This document shows, piece by piece, positions 10,873 to 22,412 of a DNA stretch of 64,000 bases (its first letter is position 1; each line of letters starts with the position of its first letter). Source of the DNA: Phlegmacium glaucopus (Eukaryota; Basidiomycota; Agaricomycetes; Agaricales; Cortinariaceae). Under the pieces are notes generated by a model. It ran no database searches. It was not told where the DNA came from and worked only from the letters and a program-made list of their open reading frames with translations. Position numbers and translations under genes: made by a program. The stretch covers positions 194,210 through 258,209 of the forward strand of contig MU130224.1 of the NCBI GenBank assembly GCA_015039465.1. Direction: 5' to 3'.

Positions 10873-13165
10873 TCAATCCACCCAAGTAACGTTCTCCAGT
10901 TCTAAATTCGACTTTGGCCAATACTTCTTCCCATCCTCATATTCAGCATCCAATCTCGTCTTAACACTCCTATGAACCCTCACTCCACTCGACGACTGTC
11001 GTGGTATATACCTCCCCGACCCCAAATTCCACGAAAACGTCCATTTCCATTGATTATCCTTTGCTTGGAATCGGTGTTTCATAGGGGCGAGCTCGAGGAT
11101 CCACCAATACCATTTCAATGAAAGTTGGTCGTATATGGGAGCTAGGGAATCGGCGAATTCTGCGTCTTCTTCTGTTTGTTGAGATTCTTCTTCTGAGGCA
11201 GTGGGGTTCTTTTCGTCCATAAGGCTGCACGTAGCTGCCGATTTAACATGTTTCTTCGGAATTTCGGAGATGAATACTTTTGGACTGCCGGGGGAAGTGT
11301 CGATAGCTATAGCTGGAGGACGAGGGTGAGCCGAGGGGATTAGAGAAGCTGGATCAAGTCCAATTTCCTTCATGCCATCAGTATGGAAGATGATGCCGCT
11401 ATTGGTTTTGAAGCATTCTCGTATCATCCATCGAAGAGGTATTCTAGCAAGGCAGGGCTTAACCCCATTTTCGACTAAAAATGGAACAATCAGAAATTCA
11501 GAATGGTTGCGACGCGAAGAAGACGTACTAGAACCACCACCGACATCTTTCAAAAGGAGAAAGTCCAAAGTGATCAGCTGTTAACCAAATCGAGTCTATG
11601 AAAGGATATTTAATTACCACAATGACATCCAGCAAACCAGACCTAAGTGGAAAATAAAATCGTCAGTCTTCAAGTTAAGGCAGGCAATCATCGATTCGTA
11701 CCTCATCAACATCAGTGGGCGCTCGTCGATCCTTCCCATAAATATTCTCCAACACCCTAAGAGTATGAGTATGTTTGTGATGAGACTTGGGACTAGAAGT
11801 TGACTTGTGGTCGTGTTCAAGGAGCTTTTGATCGCTGATACTAAGAAGCTCTTCTTCTCTCCGAGGACGATTCCATAGATTCGCCTTGAACCTCGCACGC
11901 CGCTCATCTAAAGCTAACGCATGCCTAAATGTGCATACTACGGTATTGGAAGTCGTAAATGGTAGACGACGTGGAATCAGTCCAACTGAGTTGACACTAT
12001 CCCTGGGGAGGAAGGTAAAACGGTGACTAGGGGAAAGAAGCATAAGGTACTAACCAAACTCCCAAAAATTCAATATCGACGTCAATAGAAAAAGTCTTCT
12101 TGAATGCGTTTGATTGTTTCCATCCTAGGTCATCTGCCCTCGTGTACATTTTGTATGCGAAAGGAATTTGCTGGTGATTGCAGGCAGGGAGAAGGCCAAT
12201 CTTGTGAATCATCCCGGCTAAACTATAATAAATGAGGAACTAGTATCAGGATTGGAGTTGGACCGAAAGTTTTTTTACCAGCGAGCAGTATATGCGCCTC
12301 GCGAAAATCCTAGGCAGAGTCGGTCAGAAATCTCGACTGAGAGAAGATGATTTGGATAGTAAGTATTTACCAAAGATGCAAATCCTGTCGTGTGCTCTAT
12401 CTAAAGAAAATAATGGATACACTAGACCTTGAAAGGGGAGGCCAAAGCAAACGTACAATTCTGCATGAGGAATTCATAACCGCCTGTTTTACATGAACAC
12501 AAAAACCCTCAAGAAAGATGCTGCAAAGGCTACGCACTCATGATGTGAGCATCCAGGTTCCGTGCGATGGCCGAATCTACCATCTAACAAGTAAAAAAAG
12601 CCTTGTCAAAGCCTTGTCATCAACAGACAAAATTGAGGTTATCTCCGACCTTGCTAAATTTAGCGAACATAGGTGTGGCTATTTGGGGTATCGTATACGT
12701 CCCAATTCCGGCCTAGGTGAGCCGCTTATCAGCTGATGGTCGTTTTCGACAAGAAACTGTTCGAACGGGCGAACCTGATAATAAACCAACTGCACGGATG
12801 GATCGTCTTTCTTCAATAGACCGAAGAACTCGACAATGTTGGAATTCTGAAAAGTCATGAATTCGTCGAACATGCGAGATGTTAATCAAGGGAGAAGTCC
12901 TACATCTGTGTCGAACCTATGAAGTGGGACACGTAAGTTGAGCAGAGAGAGGGGGAGGAAAGGGGGTTGTTGCATACTGGTCGCCTGTACCATCAAAGCA
13001 TAGAACCAGAGTACGATAACCATGCCGAGTTGGTATGTACTGTGGTACTGAGGAGTTGCCACTACCACTAAAAGTCGATGCTTGAGGGGAAGCACTTAGA
13101 GTACCAGAGGTATCAGTCGACAGGCTGCTCTCCATGCGTAAGTGATCAATATGCCCCGGGTCCAT
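10873..13165 (-). CDS. DUF2235 (Tle1-like) alpha/beta hydrolase, multi-exon
   Basis: Predicted alpha/beta-hydrolase of the DUF2235 family, which includes the bacterial type VI phospholipase Tle1; the fungal role is unknown. Exon 1 (13165-12978) ends in RTLVLCFDGTGDQ and splices to FDTD and then NSNIVEFFGLLKKDDPSVQ, the family's N-terminal block. Further exons give YYQAGIGTYT, NLDAHIMSGYEFLMQN, then the nucleophile elbow GFSRGAYTAR (serine within G-F-S-R-G) split across two exons near 12300-12360. These are followed by CLAGMIHKIGLLP, DVDIEFLGVW, DSVNSVGLIPRR, TFRHALALDERR, and VWFAGCHCDVGGG carrying the family's late histidine. The final exon ends WPKSNLELENVTWVD. I count about a dozen short introns, all gt..ag, and no disabling break. 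A serine/acid-rich insertion precedes the C-terminal segment. Confidence 0.85.
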
Positions 13166-13555
13166 GGTTGGCGAATGGGGGAATGCGAAACAGGCTGTCG
13201 AGTCTTATACCTTGAAGCTGAATATTAAATTTTATTTTAAATGCGTCCTGTCATTACGGCCATCAGATTCAGTAGGCATAACGGCATGTAGATCTGGATT
13301 ACATATATAATCTAATACCGCATTACCTTCATCACCGTCTCGAGAAGCATTCTTTTAAGTTACTAGAGAACCCAGTCGTGGGAGAAGGCAATCCCAGACG
13401 ACTCGGAGCTTATATTGGGAACAGATGAGCCTACCAAAACAAAAAAATCAGCAGAAAAAGCAGAGAGAGCGAAGAACAACGAGGCAGCAAGTTCCACAAG
13501 ATGCTGTCAAAGCATGGGAAGGTTGGGCTTGAATCTTGCGAGGTACAGTCCGAGT

Positions 13556-13830
13556 CGGCGAGCAGGGTTCAGAGATGACTCCGATTGATATCAATGATAA
13601 GATCATGTTATCTCTTGTCACCTGGTTCTTCACTGATGGCGAACTGATGGACGAATTTTCATTACCACCTCGGTGAGCGCCAAGGTGAGCGCCACATTTC
13701 GGTGAGCCAGGAATTTGGGAGAGAAGTGTGTAGAAGCACGCTGTCAAATCCAAGTTTCTTTTAGCTCAAACCTACAATTGTTAAAGTGGCGCTGACCTTT
13801 GAACGAAGTGGAGTGGTAGCTGAGTATCAT
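13556..13830. repeat. Direct repeat of about 270 bp, copy 1
   Basis: Matches 15362-15608: shared blocks include GATGTTATCTC-like and GATCATGTTATCTCTTGTCACC-like sequence, GAGCGCCACAT.TCGGT.AGCC, TTGGGAGAGAAGTGTGTA and a TTTGAACGAAG.GTGGAGT segment, in the same order and orientation. Copy 2 is downstream of the MFS relic, so this block belongs to the duplicated NLR upstream region. Confidence 0.65.
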
Positions 13831-14047
13831 GCCATTCAATACAGAGCAGGTGGCAGAGCATATCATCCAGATAATTTCAGTTCGCACACAATTTGAGACT
13901 TGAGTACTTGATTGCCCATCTACTTGACATACATAGTAGGTAGAGTGTATCTGCAAGACTGCAACTGGCCAAAATCAACGATTCTGCTAAGCGAGTCCCA
14001 CAGGCAGCGGTGTTCTGGCAACTTCCAACTCGGTAAGGAATTCCAAC

Positions 14048-14154
14048 AGGCAAATGCCGATTCCAATTTGTGGTGCATTACAATAGAAGTTAGGATTGTC
14101 GGAATGGTGTTATTTAAGTTCTGCTGTAAGCACAATTGAAATCGGGATTTGCCT
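14048..14154. repeat. Imperfect inverted repeat (fold-back element)
   Basis: Left arm 14048-14074 (AGGCAAATGCCGATTCC...) pairs with the right arm 14129-14154 (reverse complement AGGCAAATCCCGATTTC...), with a loop of about 55 bases. Weaker pairing continues outside the arms. It may be a small non-autonomous element; no target duplication was resolved. Confidence 0.45.
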
Positions 14155-15119
14155 GGAAGTTCTAACCGTAGAACCGTGATTTCCATCATGATATCCCCCC
14201 GTGTTTATTTTTTACAAAAGTCGCAATTGGCTAGGCTAGAGATGCAGCGTTTCACTGATGTAAATACGAATGCATATTCATATAGTGCTGGGAAATGAGT
14301 GATAAGTAAAGAGCAAAGAAAATGTCAGGAGTGTGCCGTGAAAGGGGTTTGGATAGGATAGGTTCAAGATAGGTTCTGCCTACATAGTCCCGGTCCGGTT
14401 CATCGATACATCCCACAACAACAGACAACAACCCAAAAATAACCTTGCTCTGAATCGGACTTTTAAGAATATTTTTACCTTGTTTTTACCTTACATACAT
14501 AAAATATTGCTTCTATGTCTCCCAAACCCTTCGTGGCACCAGAATATCGGCGGAAGACGATGTCGACGAGGATATTCCCATCAAGCCCAAATCAAGCCCC
14601 GTCCAGCTCGGCGTGACGTTCTCAAGGCCATCGGCAGATACATTGATGCCAGTGACCTTAAACGCAACCTTAAACGACCCCAAATTCAAAGTCCTTTTGA
14701 ACTCATTCAATAGGGCAGGGCAGCCTGAGGAGACCAGGAGTATGAAAGTATGAAAGAAGCTGTTTAACTGACTTCTTTCAGAGATTATAGATGGTATCAC
14801 TCAAGTTAGTCTAAGTTCTAACAGGCTATGTCGGTAACATAATTTAGCATGAGTCTGCAGTCCTTTTGTTCTGCAATTTTACCCTGATTTTTTGAGTCTG
14901 ATTACTTATTATGTAGGTTCATCGTCGCATAGTCAATGGGCCAGACTAGATGGCCATTAAATGTCGTCTAATAATTCTATTCAATTGAATAAACCAGCAA
15001 CCTGTTCTAACCAACCTTTTGCATGGCTGGCTAAACGAATATCAGTAACAGTTGACATGAAATTACTAATAGGAGAAAAATCTGGATGCAAGTACAACAC
15101 CATCTAATCTAATACTGGA

Positions 15120-15372
15120 TTATGCTTGTCCTCGCAAGTTTAGCCTCTACTCAAGTTCTACTAAAATGCCGTGTCGAATTCTTCTGCTTTCCTCTATAGC
15201 CATAACTTGAAATTCGAGTTCAGATGACGAAACGTTTTTTTTTTTTTGGTTTACCGATGGACATTCTTCCTGAGAAGCTCATGAGGGAGACTTGGCCGGC
15301 CCCCCACTTTATCGTACTCAGAATTCTGGTCGCTGGTGTATAAGATGTGAGAGATGTTATTGATATGACTCC
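15120..15372 (-). pseudogene. Heavily deleted MFS transporter relic
   Basis: Positions 15120-15190 match the last codons and 3' flank of the MFS gene at 39922 and later. The text then jumps to the exon around the LMSFSGRMSIG segment (compare 15250-15310 with 40530-40620), omitting more than 400 bases in between. It stands in the same place relative to the NLR at 15724 as the MFS pseudogene at 30235-31480 does relative to the NLR at 31609, which marks it as part of the same segmental duplication. Confidence 0.7.
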
Positions 15373-15608
15373 AATTGAACTCCGATTAAAAAGACCAGCC
15401 TCAGATTCGATGTTATCTCCTGTGACGTGATGTGACGTTCCATTGCTGATCCACGATGTACCCTATACGCTTCGATGAGCGCCACATCTCGGTCAGCCCA
15501 TCTTTTGGGAGAGAAGTGTGTAAAATCACACTGTCAAGTAAGTTTCTGATTTTGCTCAACCCTATAATTATTTTGGCACTGAAGTTTGAACGAAGAGTGG
15601 AGTCATGT
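15362..15608. repeat. Direct repeat of about 270 bp, copy 2
   Basis: Partner of 13556-13830, lying just upstream of the first NACHT/WD40 gene. See that entry for the shared blocks. Confidence 0.65.
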
Positions 15609-15723
15609 CTATAATCAAGGTATCAATAACTGGAGCCAACAGTTGCAAGGTTGACGCCTCGTGACCATTGCGAGTCTTACTCTCAGCGTTTAATCAATCT
15701 GCAAAGACGCCCGTGTAGCCAAC

Positions 15724-18700
15724 ATGGCTAATGAAAGAGATGGAAATCAAGCTCTCGATACTTCGATACCGTCGTGCCGAACAGTCCCAATGTTGACGCC
15801 TTGTGGCCATTCCGACCCCAACGCCCGTATAGCCAACATAGCTAATGAAAGAGATGGAAACCTCGGTCAACTGTGAATGTTATAAGCATATGATGTGTCC
15901 TGTTGCTGACCTGTTGCTCAAGCTCTGATTCCCCAACTGCAATGAGGTGCGTCAACCCCGCCATTTTGTTGTAACGATGGGTCTTGAATCGTTTTTATAT
16001 TCAGCGCTCAGATCGGGCTCCAGCCAGACAATTCCTGGCTCGAGGTTACTGGTAAGTACCTGAATCCTAACTTGGTGATCCACACTCAGATATATCTCCT
16101 CTCAGTCCTCCGAACGCACGAGCTTCCTCGTCTCAAGACCCTCTGCGGCAAGAAGAGGCGCTTCTATGTTACTGTGACCGATGGAACGATAACGAAAAAG
16201 ACAACAGCTATTCGTAGTGTGAAAGAGGCCGTGGAGTGGAACGAGAGACTCGACGCCTTGTACGGCAATCATCTTTTTACAATCCGATTCTTCAACTGAG
16301 AGACTGCTGCAGCGTTGTATTTCCGTCTTCCCGTATTACATTATCTCTTTATGCCAGGCGAAGCATAGTAGGCAAAGGCCGCCTTATCGGAAGCCATGAG
16401 ATACCTCTTGAATCCCAAAATGGTTTGTCTTTGGTTAGGCCCCTGCTCGTTTAATGAATTGACCATCCATACGTAGAAATTCCTTTCGCTCTCAGTAACG
16501 CCGATACTGCACAGCCGGTAACACTCTACTTAACGACCAAGTTGTTACTGAACTCAAGTTCAACGGCGACCCACAACCCTCTTTCCGCAGAACCAACTGC
16601 AGATACTTCTGTGGCCCCAAACTCGACGGAACCCACATCACCCACGGTTGCCAGTACCGGTGAACATGATGCACGGCCGATGAAGGGCCTTTCTATTGGA
16701 AATAGCACTCATGACCCATCAATGGCGGAGATGTTGGCAGAGAAGGCTCTCCGTGACACCGACGACGCTATGGGGGCGATAACCCTTCATACTACCTGGG
16801 AAAGGGCTCTTGGAAGAGTCAAGTGGGTGATGGACTCGCTAAGCAGAGTTGCAGCAGTACGTCTATTACTCTTTGTATCTATTCTTGACTGGGCTGACTT
16901 CCGCTTGTTAGCTCAACCCATACTCGAAGATGGCATGGGGTGTACTCTCAGGGATTCCCCAGGTGGATCTGATCGCTTATTGTCAGATGAGAACACTGAT
17001 ATTTTGTTCACCCCGATCAGACTTTTTTGAGCCAGGTACAGCGTGACGAAAACATCCAAACCCTACTTACCGCTATACATGATGCGTTTGATGTTACGGA
17101 AGAGGCACGTCCTTTGAAGAATATCAAACCGGACAGCAAGCAAGCAGATATTCTTAAACACATGCTGCAGCACGTCTGCCATTGCGGCGACTTTATCCAG
17201 TCGTACGCACGGGACGTGGAATTATGTACGTCGTCGACTTCTGTTTCATTGGACATTGTAAATATGTGATTTGTAGGGAAGCGGTGGCTGAAGAATATCG
17301 GTGGCCCAGACGACGATAAAATAGCTAGGCTTTGCCACGGGTTTGTCCAACTCCGAACGGCTTTCTTGGATCATGCTGTCGTTACCACAGAGATCAAAGT
17401 GCTTCAAATTCTGGACCATGTCGATACATTGTCGAAGCAAATATCAGATCTCGGTATGTAGTCCTGATCGTTTTGAGGATCATCGATCTGACAACCGGCA
17501 CATAGACCTCGATGGAAAAATGAAGGAAATTCCTTACAAATCTTCCGACATCAAGAGAGATTATCTTTGGGGGACACGCACAGACTTCTTGGACTACATC
17601 GTTGAATGGGTGGACGATCCCGGTTCAAAGCGCGCACTTGTTCTGTTCGGGCAGGCGGGTACAGGAAAGTCGTCTATTTCTCATGAGATTGCTCGGCGCT
17701 TTCGAGCCATGAACCGTCTCAGTTCATACTTCATCTTTCGTCGGGCGGAGCGATCCAAACACGAGGATTATTTCCTCTTCACAACCATTCTTCACGATCT
17801 ATCAAATCGCTATCCTTCATTTAAAACCGCTTTGGGAAAGGCAATTAGAGACGATAAGCCTCTCCGAGCTGCGAGAGACTACCATACGCTTTTTGAATCC
17901 CTACTCCTACAACCGCTCAAGGACGTGCATGCCATTGGCCCTATTCTTATCATCATCGATGCTTTAGATGAGAGTGGTGATGCAACTGGCAGAGATGGCC
18001 TACATACTTTTCTTGCTGAACACCTCGCTAAACTCCCGCCAAACTTTCGCATCTTTATCACCTCAAGGCCGGAGGCTGACATTATGTATCCGTTTGCCAA
18101 TGCGTCTGGCAAGCCATACGAAATTATACACATGGATGACTCCAAGCTGGCTGCTAGAACGAAGGATGATATTCTCGTCTATCTTCACGAAAAGCTCCCT
18201 CCGGACATGTTTAAAAAGCACGGAAATGAGCTTGCAGAGAAAGCGGAGGGCCTGTTCCAGTGGGCTGCGGTTGCATGCGGGTACATCAATGATCCTCCAG
18301 GCGGACTCACCAAGAATGATTGTATACGTGCTCTTTTGAAGCTTTCTACGGATCATGAAGAACTGGGTTCAAAGCTAGGCCTGTTATACGACTTGTACAA
18401 ACAGGTTCTTGAAGGATACTTCGAGTCGCCCATCGTAAAAAGTCGATTCCAGTCGGTCATGGGACAGCTCTTAGCTGCATCGGAACCCCTTTCTATCAAG
18501 TCTCTGACGGCTTTGCGACAGTATCCTCTTGGTGACCCTGATGATGACGATTCCGTCATTGTGATTTTCCGCCGTCTTGGCTCTCTACTGAGCAATGTGA
18601 CTGTAGCTGATCAAACGCTACCGATCGTTCCTCTCCACACTTCATTCCGCGACTTCCTAACCGACAAGAAGAGGAGTGGTTCCTTTTATCACATCGATCT

Positions 18701-21359
18701 TGGCGAGGCCCATCGTCAGTTGGCTCATTCATGCCTTGGTCTAATGCTTCACGATCTTCAATTCAACATCTGCAAGTTAGAGTCGTCATATCTCCCCAAC
18801 AGCAAGATTCCAGACCTTGACACCCGCATCAATGCGTACATTCCGCCTGCTTTATTCTATGCTTGTTGTTTCTGGGATGACCATCTGGAACGTCTCGGGT
18901 TTGAACAAGATCTTTTGGTCGAACTTCGATCACTCTTTGAGGAGAAGTTCCTCTTTTGGCTAGAAGTCCTTAGCCTCAAGAGTTCTGTGGCTCTCGCTAC
19001 TCCAGCGTTGTCGACTCTGAAGAAATGGTTGGCCTCTGGTCAGCATCATGAGGTATATCCAATAGTCCAATGTGGCAATTACGAGAACTAACAGACATGA
19101 TCGCAATAGGTTTCTAGCGACGAAGTGAAGGCATTCCAGGAGCTGGTTATTGATGCCTCCACGTTTCTGGGTCATTTCGGGATGGTCATAGCGGAGAGTG
19201 CGCCGCATATCTATGTATCTGCGCTGCCCTTTGCGCCGCTTTCTTCACAAGTTTCCAAGCGGTATTCTTCCATATTTACCAATACATTGTCTTTCGAACG
19301 GGGCCAATTGTCTCATTGGCCCGCATTGGAGATGGTCATTCGTACGGGAGGGGGAAGGATCAGTTCTGTCGCATTCTCGCAGGATGGGCAGCGAATCGTA
19401 TCTGGTTCGTCTGATAGGACAGTTCGTGTGTGGAATGCCACAACGGGAGTGATGGAAGGAAGGCCAATTAATGGGCATACCGATGATGTCTGTTCCGTCG
19501 CATTCTCGCAGGATGGGCAGCGGATTGTCTCTGGCTCGAAAGATATGACGATTCGTGTGTGGAATGCCAGAACGGGAGTGATGGAGGGAAACCCATTTAC
19601 TGGGCATACTGATTATGTTTGTTGCGTCGCATTCTCACAGGATGGGCAGCGGATCGTCTCTGGCTCGGAAGATATGACAATTTGTGTATGGAATGCCACA
19701 ACGGGAGTGATGATGGGAAGACCATTTACTGGGCATACAAATCTTGTCTCCTCCGTTGCATTCTCACAGGATGGGCAGTGGATCGTCTCCGGCTCGGATG
19801 ATAGAACAATTCGTGTGTGGAATGCCACGACAGGAGTGATGGAGGGAAGCCCACTTACTGGGCATACACGTTCGGTCCGTTCCGTTGCATTCTCACCGGA
19901 TGGGGAGTGGATTGTCTCTGGCTCGAAAGATATGACAATTCGTGTGTGGAATACCAGAACGGGAGTGATGGAGGGAAGACCATTCACTGGGCATACTCAT
20001 TATGTCTGTTGCGTCGCATTCTCACAGGATGGGCAGCGGATCGTCTCTGGCTCGGAAGATATGACAATTCGTGTATGGGATGCTACAACGGGAGTGATGA
20101 TAGGAAGACCATTTACTGGGCATACAAATCTTGTCTCCTCCGTTGCATTCTCGCGGGATGGGCAGCGGATCGTGTCTGGCTCGGATGATAGAACAATTTG
20201 TCTGTGGAATGCCACAACTAGAGCGATGGCGGGAAGCCCATTTACTGGTGATCTCTGTTCCATTGGATTCTCGCAGGATGGGCAGTGGATCGTCTCTGGC
20301 TCGGATGATACAACAATTCAAGTGTGGAATGCCACAACGGGAGTGGTGGAAGGAAGGCCATTTGCTGGGCATACCGATGATGTCTGTACCGTCGCATTCT
20401 CGCAGGATGGGCAGTGGATCGTCTCTGGCTCGGATGATAATACAATTTGTGTGTGGAATGCCGGAACGGGAGTGATGGAGGGAAGACCATTTACTGGGCA
20501 TATCCGTGCTGTCAATTCTGTCGCATTCTCGCAGGATGGGCAGCAGATCGTCTCTGGCTCAGATGATAAAACAATTCGTGTCTGGAATGCTAGAACGGGA
20601 GGGAGGGAGGGAAGACCATTTATTGGGCATACAGGTTCAGTCCGTTCCGTTCCATTCTCACAGGATGGGCAGTGGATTGTCTCTGGCTCGGATGATAGCA
20701 CGATTCGTGTGTGGAATGCCACAACAGGAGTGACGGAGGGAAGACCATTCACTGGGCATACAGGTTCAGTCCGTTCTGTTGCATTCTCACAGGATGGGCA
20801 GTGGATTGTCTCTGGCTCGGATGATAGCATGATTCGTGTGTGGAATGCCACAACAGGAGTGATGGAGGGAAGACCATTCACTGGGCATACAGGTTCAGTC
20901 CGTTCTGTTGCATTCTCACAGGATGGGCAGTGGATTGTCTCTGGCTCAACTGATAGTACAGTTTGTGTGTGGAATGCCACAACAGGAGTGATGGAGGAAA
21001 GACCATTGTGTGGGCATACTGACTTGATCCTTTCTGTTGCATTCTTGCAGGATGGGCATCACATTGTCTCTGGCTCAGGGGATGGCACAATTCGCTTGTG
21101 GAATACCATGAGGAGAGAGATGGCCATTGCTGAACAGACTGGCTTCACTGACCAGTCCACAGTAAATGGTGAGGGTTGGATATGTGGCAGTGAGGATGAA
21201 CTTCTTGTATGGATTCCAGACGTACATAGGCTCTCTCTTCACCGCCCAAGCAATATCAGGGTTATTGGTGGACATGAAACCTGCCTTGATCTTTCTAGGT
21301 TTGTACATGGACCAAAATGGGCTACTTGTTTCAATAGCCAAGATATTGGACAGCTATAA
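15724..21359 (+). CDS. C2-like/NACHT/WD40 NLR receptor, copy 1, 10 exons, 1679 aa
   Basis: NLR-like receptor of the NACHT-WD40 class (the architecture of the Podospora HET-D/HET-E incompatibility proteins). Exons: 15724-15872, 16005-16051, 16106-16259, 16313-16426, 16496-16856, 16913-16963, 17036-17225, 17277-17453, 17506-19052, 19110-21359; all phases agree. The N-terminal region (LQPDNSWLEVTVLRTHELPRL, then FYVTVTDGT) resembles a C2-type beta-sandwich. A helical domain follows. Walker A is FGQAGTGKSS (about residue 460), Walker B LIIIDALDES (about 565), with RIFITSRPEAD after it. Fourteen WD40 repeats of about 43 aa fill roughly residues 1010-1600, followed by a short unique tail. It lies in the duplicated unit with an MFS relic upstream on the opposite strand. 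Exon 1 contains an internal in-frame duplication of its MANERDGN start. The start choice depends on that reading; the rest of the model is strong. Confidence 0.88.
19353..21115 (+). repeat. Array of 14 near-identical WD40 units (about 129 bp each), NLR copy 1
   Basis: Each unit reads VAFSQDGQ.IVSGS.D.TI.VWNA.TGVMEGRPFTGHT with variation at a few fixed positions. The eighth unit lacks the usual GHT linker. The first repeats keep CpG-containing forms (CTCGCAGGATGGGCAGCGGATCG-like words) while the last four carry TpG/CpA forms. Confidence 0.9.
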
Positions 21360-21639
21360 TCTGTTAACATCATATGATCTGTACAATAGTTGAAAGTTTC
21401 TGACAATCAAGATATGATATAGCTACTGAAATTTGTAGGCAGTATTATTAGACAAGGAATATGCTTAGTTTGGAAAAATTAGCATTTTATGAAGATAATT
21501 CAAGATATAGGAATAATACTATGTTTTGTTCTAAATGTACATCCACATTGTGTTGGTGCATATAGCCCCATTTGAAGCCCAAAACCACAAAATAATTTGC
21601 TGAAAACATTGGTAACATGGAGAATGGCAGATTGTGTCA

Positions 21640-21942
21640 GTGTGCATGCATCTTACCAAACTTAAGTAAGAGGACATCACCAGGGTTGATGACACTTTGG
21701 AGGAGTAAAGTAATAAAGTAAAGATGTAATCAAATGAATAGATGATGTGAACAGAACTAACTCAATATTCCCTCCTTTGACAGGATCAACCCATTGTCCT
21801 AGTACTATGAACAATCTATAAGGTGGTGGGGAAAGCTTGGTAAGCTCAAAAGTACCATCCAGTGTAGAAAAATACTCATTTTAATGGTGACTTCACCTTG
21901 ATAAGCAGATGTGTCAAATTTGTGCATATAAGTACCAGGCAT
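21640..21942 (-). pseudogene. 5' fragment of an aldehyde dehydrogenase gene
   Basis: Reading the minus strand from ATG at 21942 gives MPGTYMHKFDTSAYQGEVTI, the usual N-terminus of agaricomycete aldehyde dehydrogenases. After a probable intron comes LFIVLGQWVDPVKGGNIE and, after another, VINPGDV, matching the conserved LFIxGxxVDPVxGxxIxVxNP order. The sequence then merges into the 3' flank of the WD40 NLR and no catalytic domain follows. The same tail sequence recurs downstream of NLR copy 2 (about 37330-37380). It is a truncated relic carried along with the duplicated NLR unit. Confidence 0.65.
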
Positions 21943-21999
21943 CGATGAAGTAGGTATTGGGAAGCAGATAATCAGACGAGATAATCAGACGAGAAGCAC

Positions 22000-22006
22000 T
22001 TTTATA
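22000..22006 (-). promoter_or_regulatory. TATA-like box upstream of the aldehyde dehydrogenase fragment
   Basis: The minus strand reads TTGTATAAAAGTGC about 60 bases upstream of the ATG at 21942. The Copia insertion lies about 105 bases further upstream. Confidence 0.4.
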
Positions 22007-22112
22007 CAATCCTTTCTGAGTCATCTAAGTTGAAGGAGTGTATAAATCTGGCTTCTTGCGTATCGATGTACAATTTTTGGTACGTCGTTCCAGTAGGTAA
22101 ATATATCTGGGT

Positions 22113-22405
22113 TGTTCGAGTCCTAGAACGAGAATGAACTCAGCGTAATGTTCAATGAAATGAACAGCTAATTTATTATGTTTACCTAGAACGAGAATGA
22201 ACTAGGTAGAGACGTAGAATAAGTAAGGTAGTCTGAATGAATTGAGAACAACATACCTCAGCGTAACGTTCAATGAAATGAACAGCCGAGGAAAGAGAAA
22301 CAAGTGACGTGACTTTTATACGAGAATAAACGAGCTACACGAACAAATAGAAATGGGGTGGCGCGTCGAGATCATGTGCTAAGGAAATAGAAAATAACTC
22401 CAACA
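22113..22405 (-). repeat. Copia 3' LTR
   Basis: Near-identical to 27176-27470. Next to it on the internal side is a short polypurine tract (minus strand GAGGGGGCA, 22406-22414), the expected plus-strand primer site. Confidence 0.93.
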
Positions 22406-22412
22406 TGCCCCC

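Larger units (their letters stand above)
13166..15119. other. Intergenic region with duplicated blocks and a fold-back sequence
   Basis: Holds one copy of a 270-bp repeat (13556-13830), a fold-back element (14048-14154) and, from about 14980, sequence homologous to the 3' flank of the MFS gene at 39789-39921. A frame at 14513-14800 (either strand) has no recognisable similarity. No tRNA or other RNA gene was seen. Confidence 0.4.

Noticed and set aside
20318..20980. Long antisense frames through the WD40 arrays (also 19613-19987 and 35729-36331)
   Set aside because: They repeat with the 129-bp unit and exist only because one unit happens to be open on the other strand; their protein (repeated ETIHCPSCENAT) is a translation shadow.
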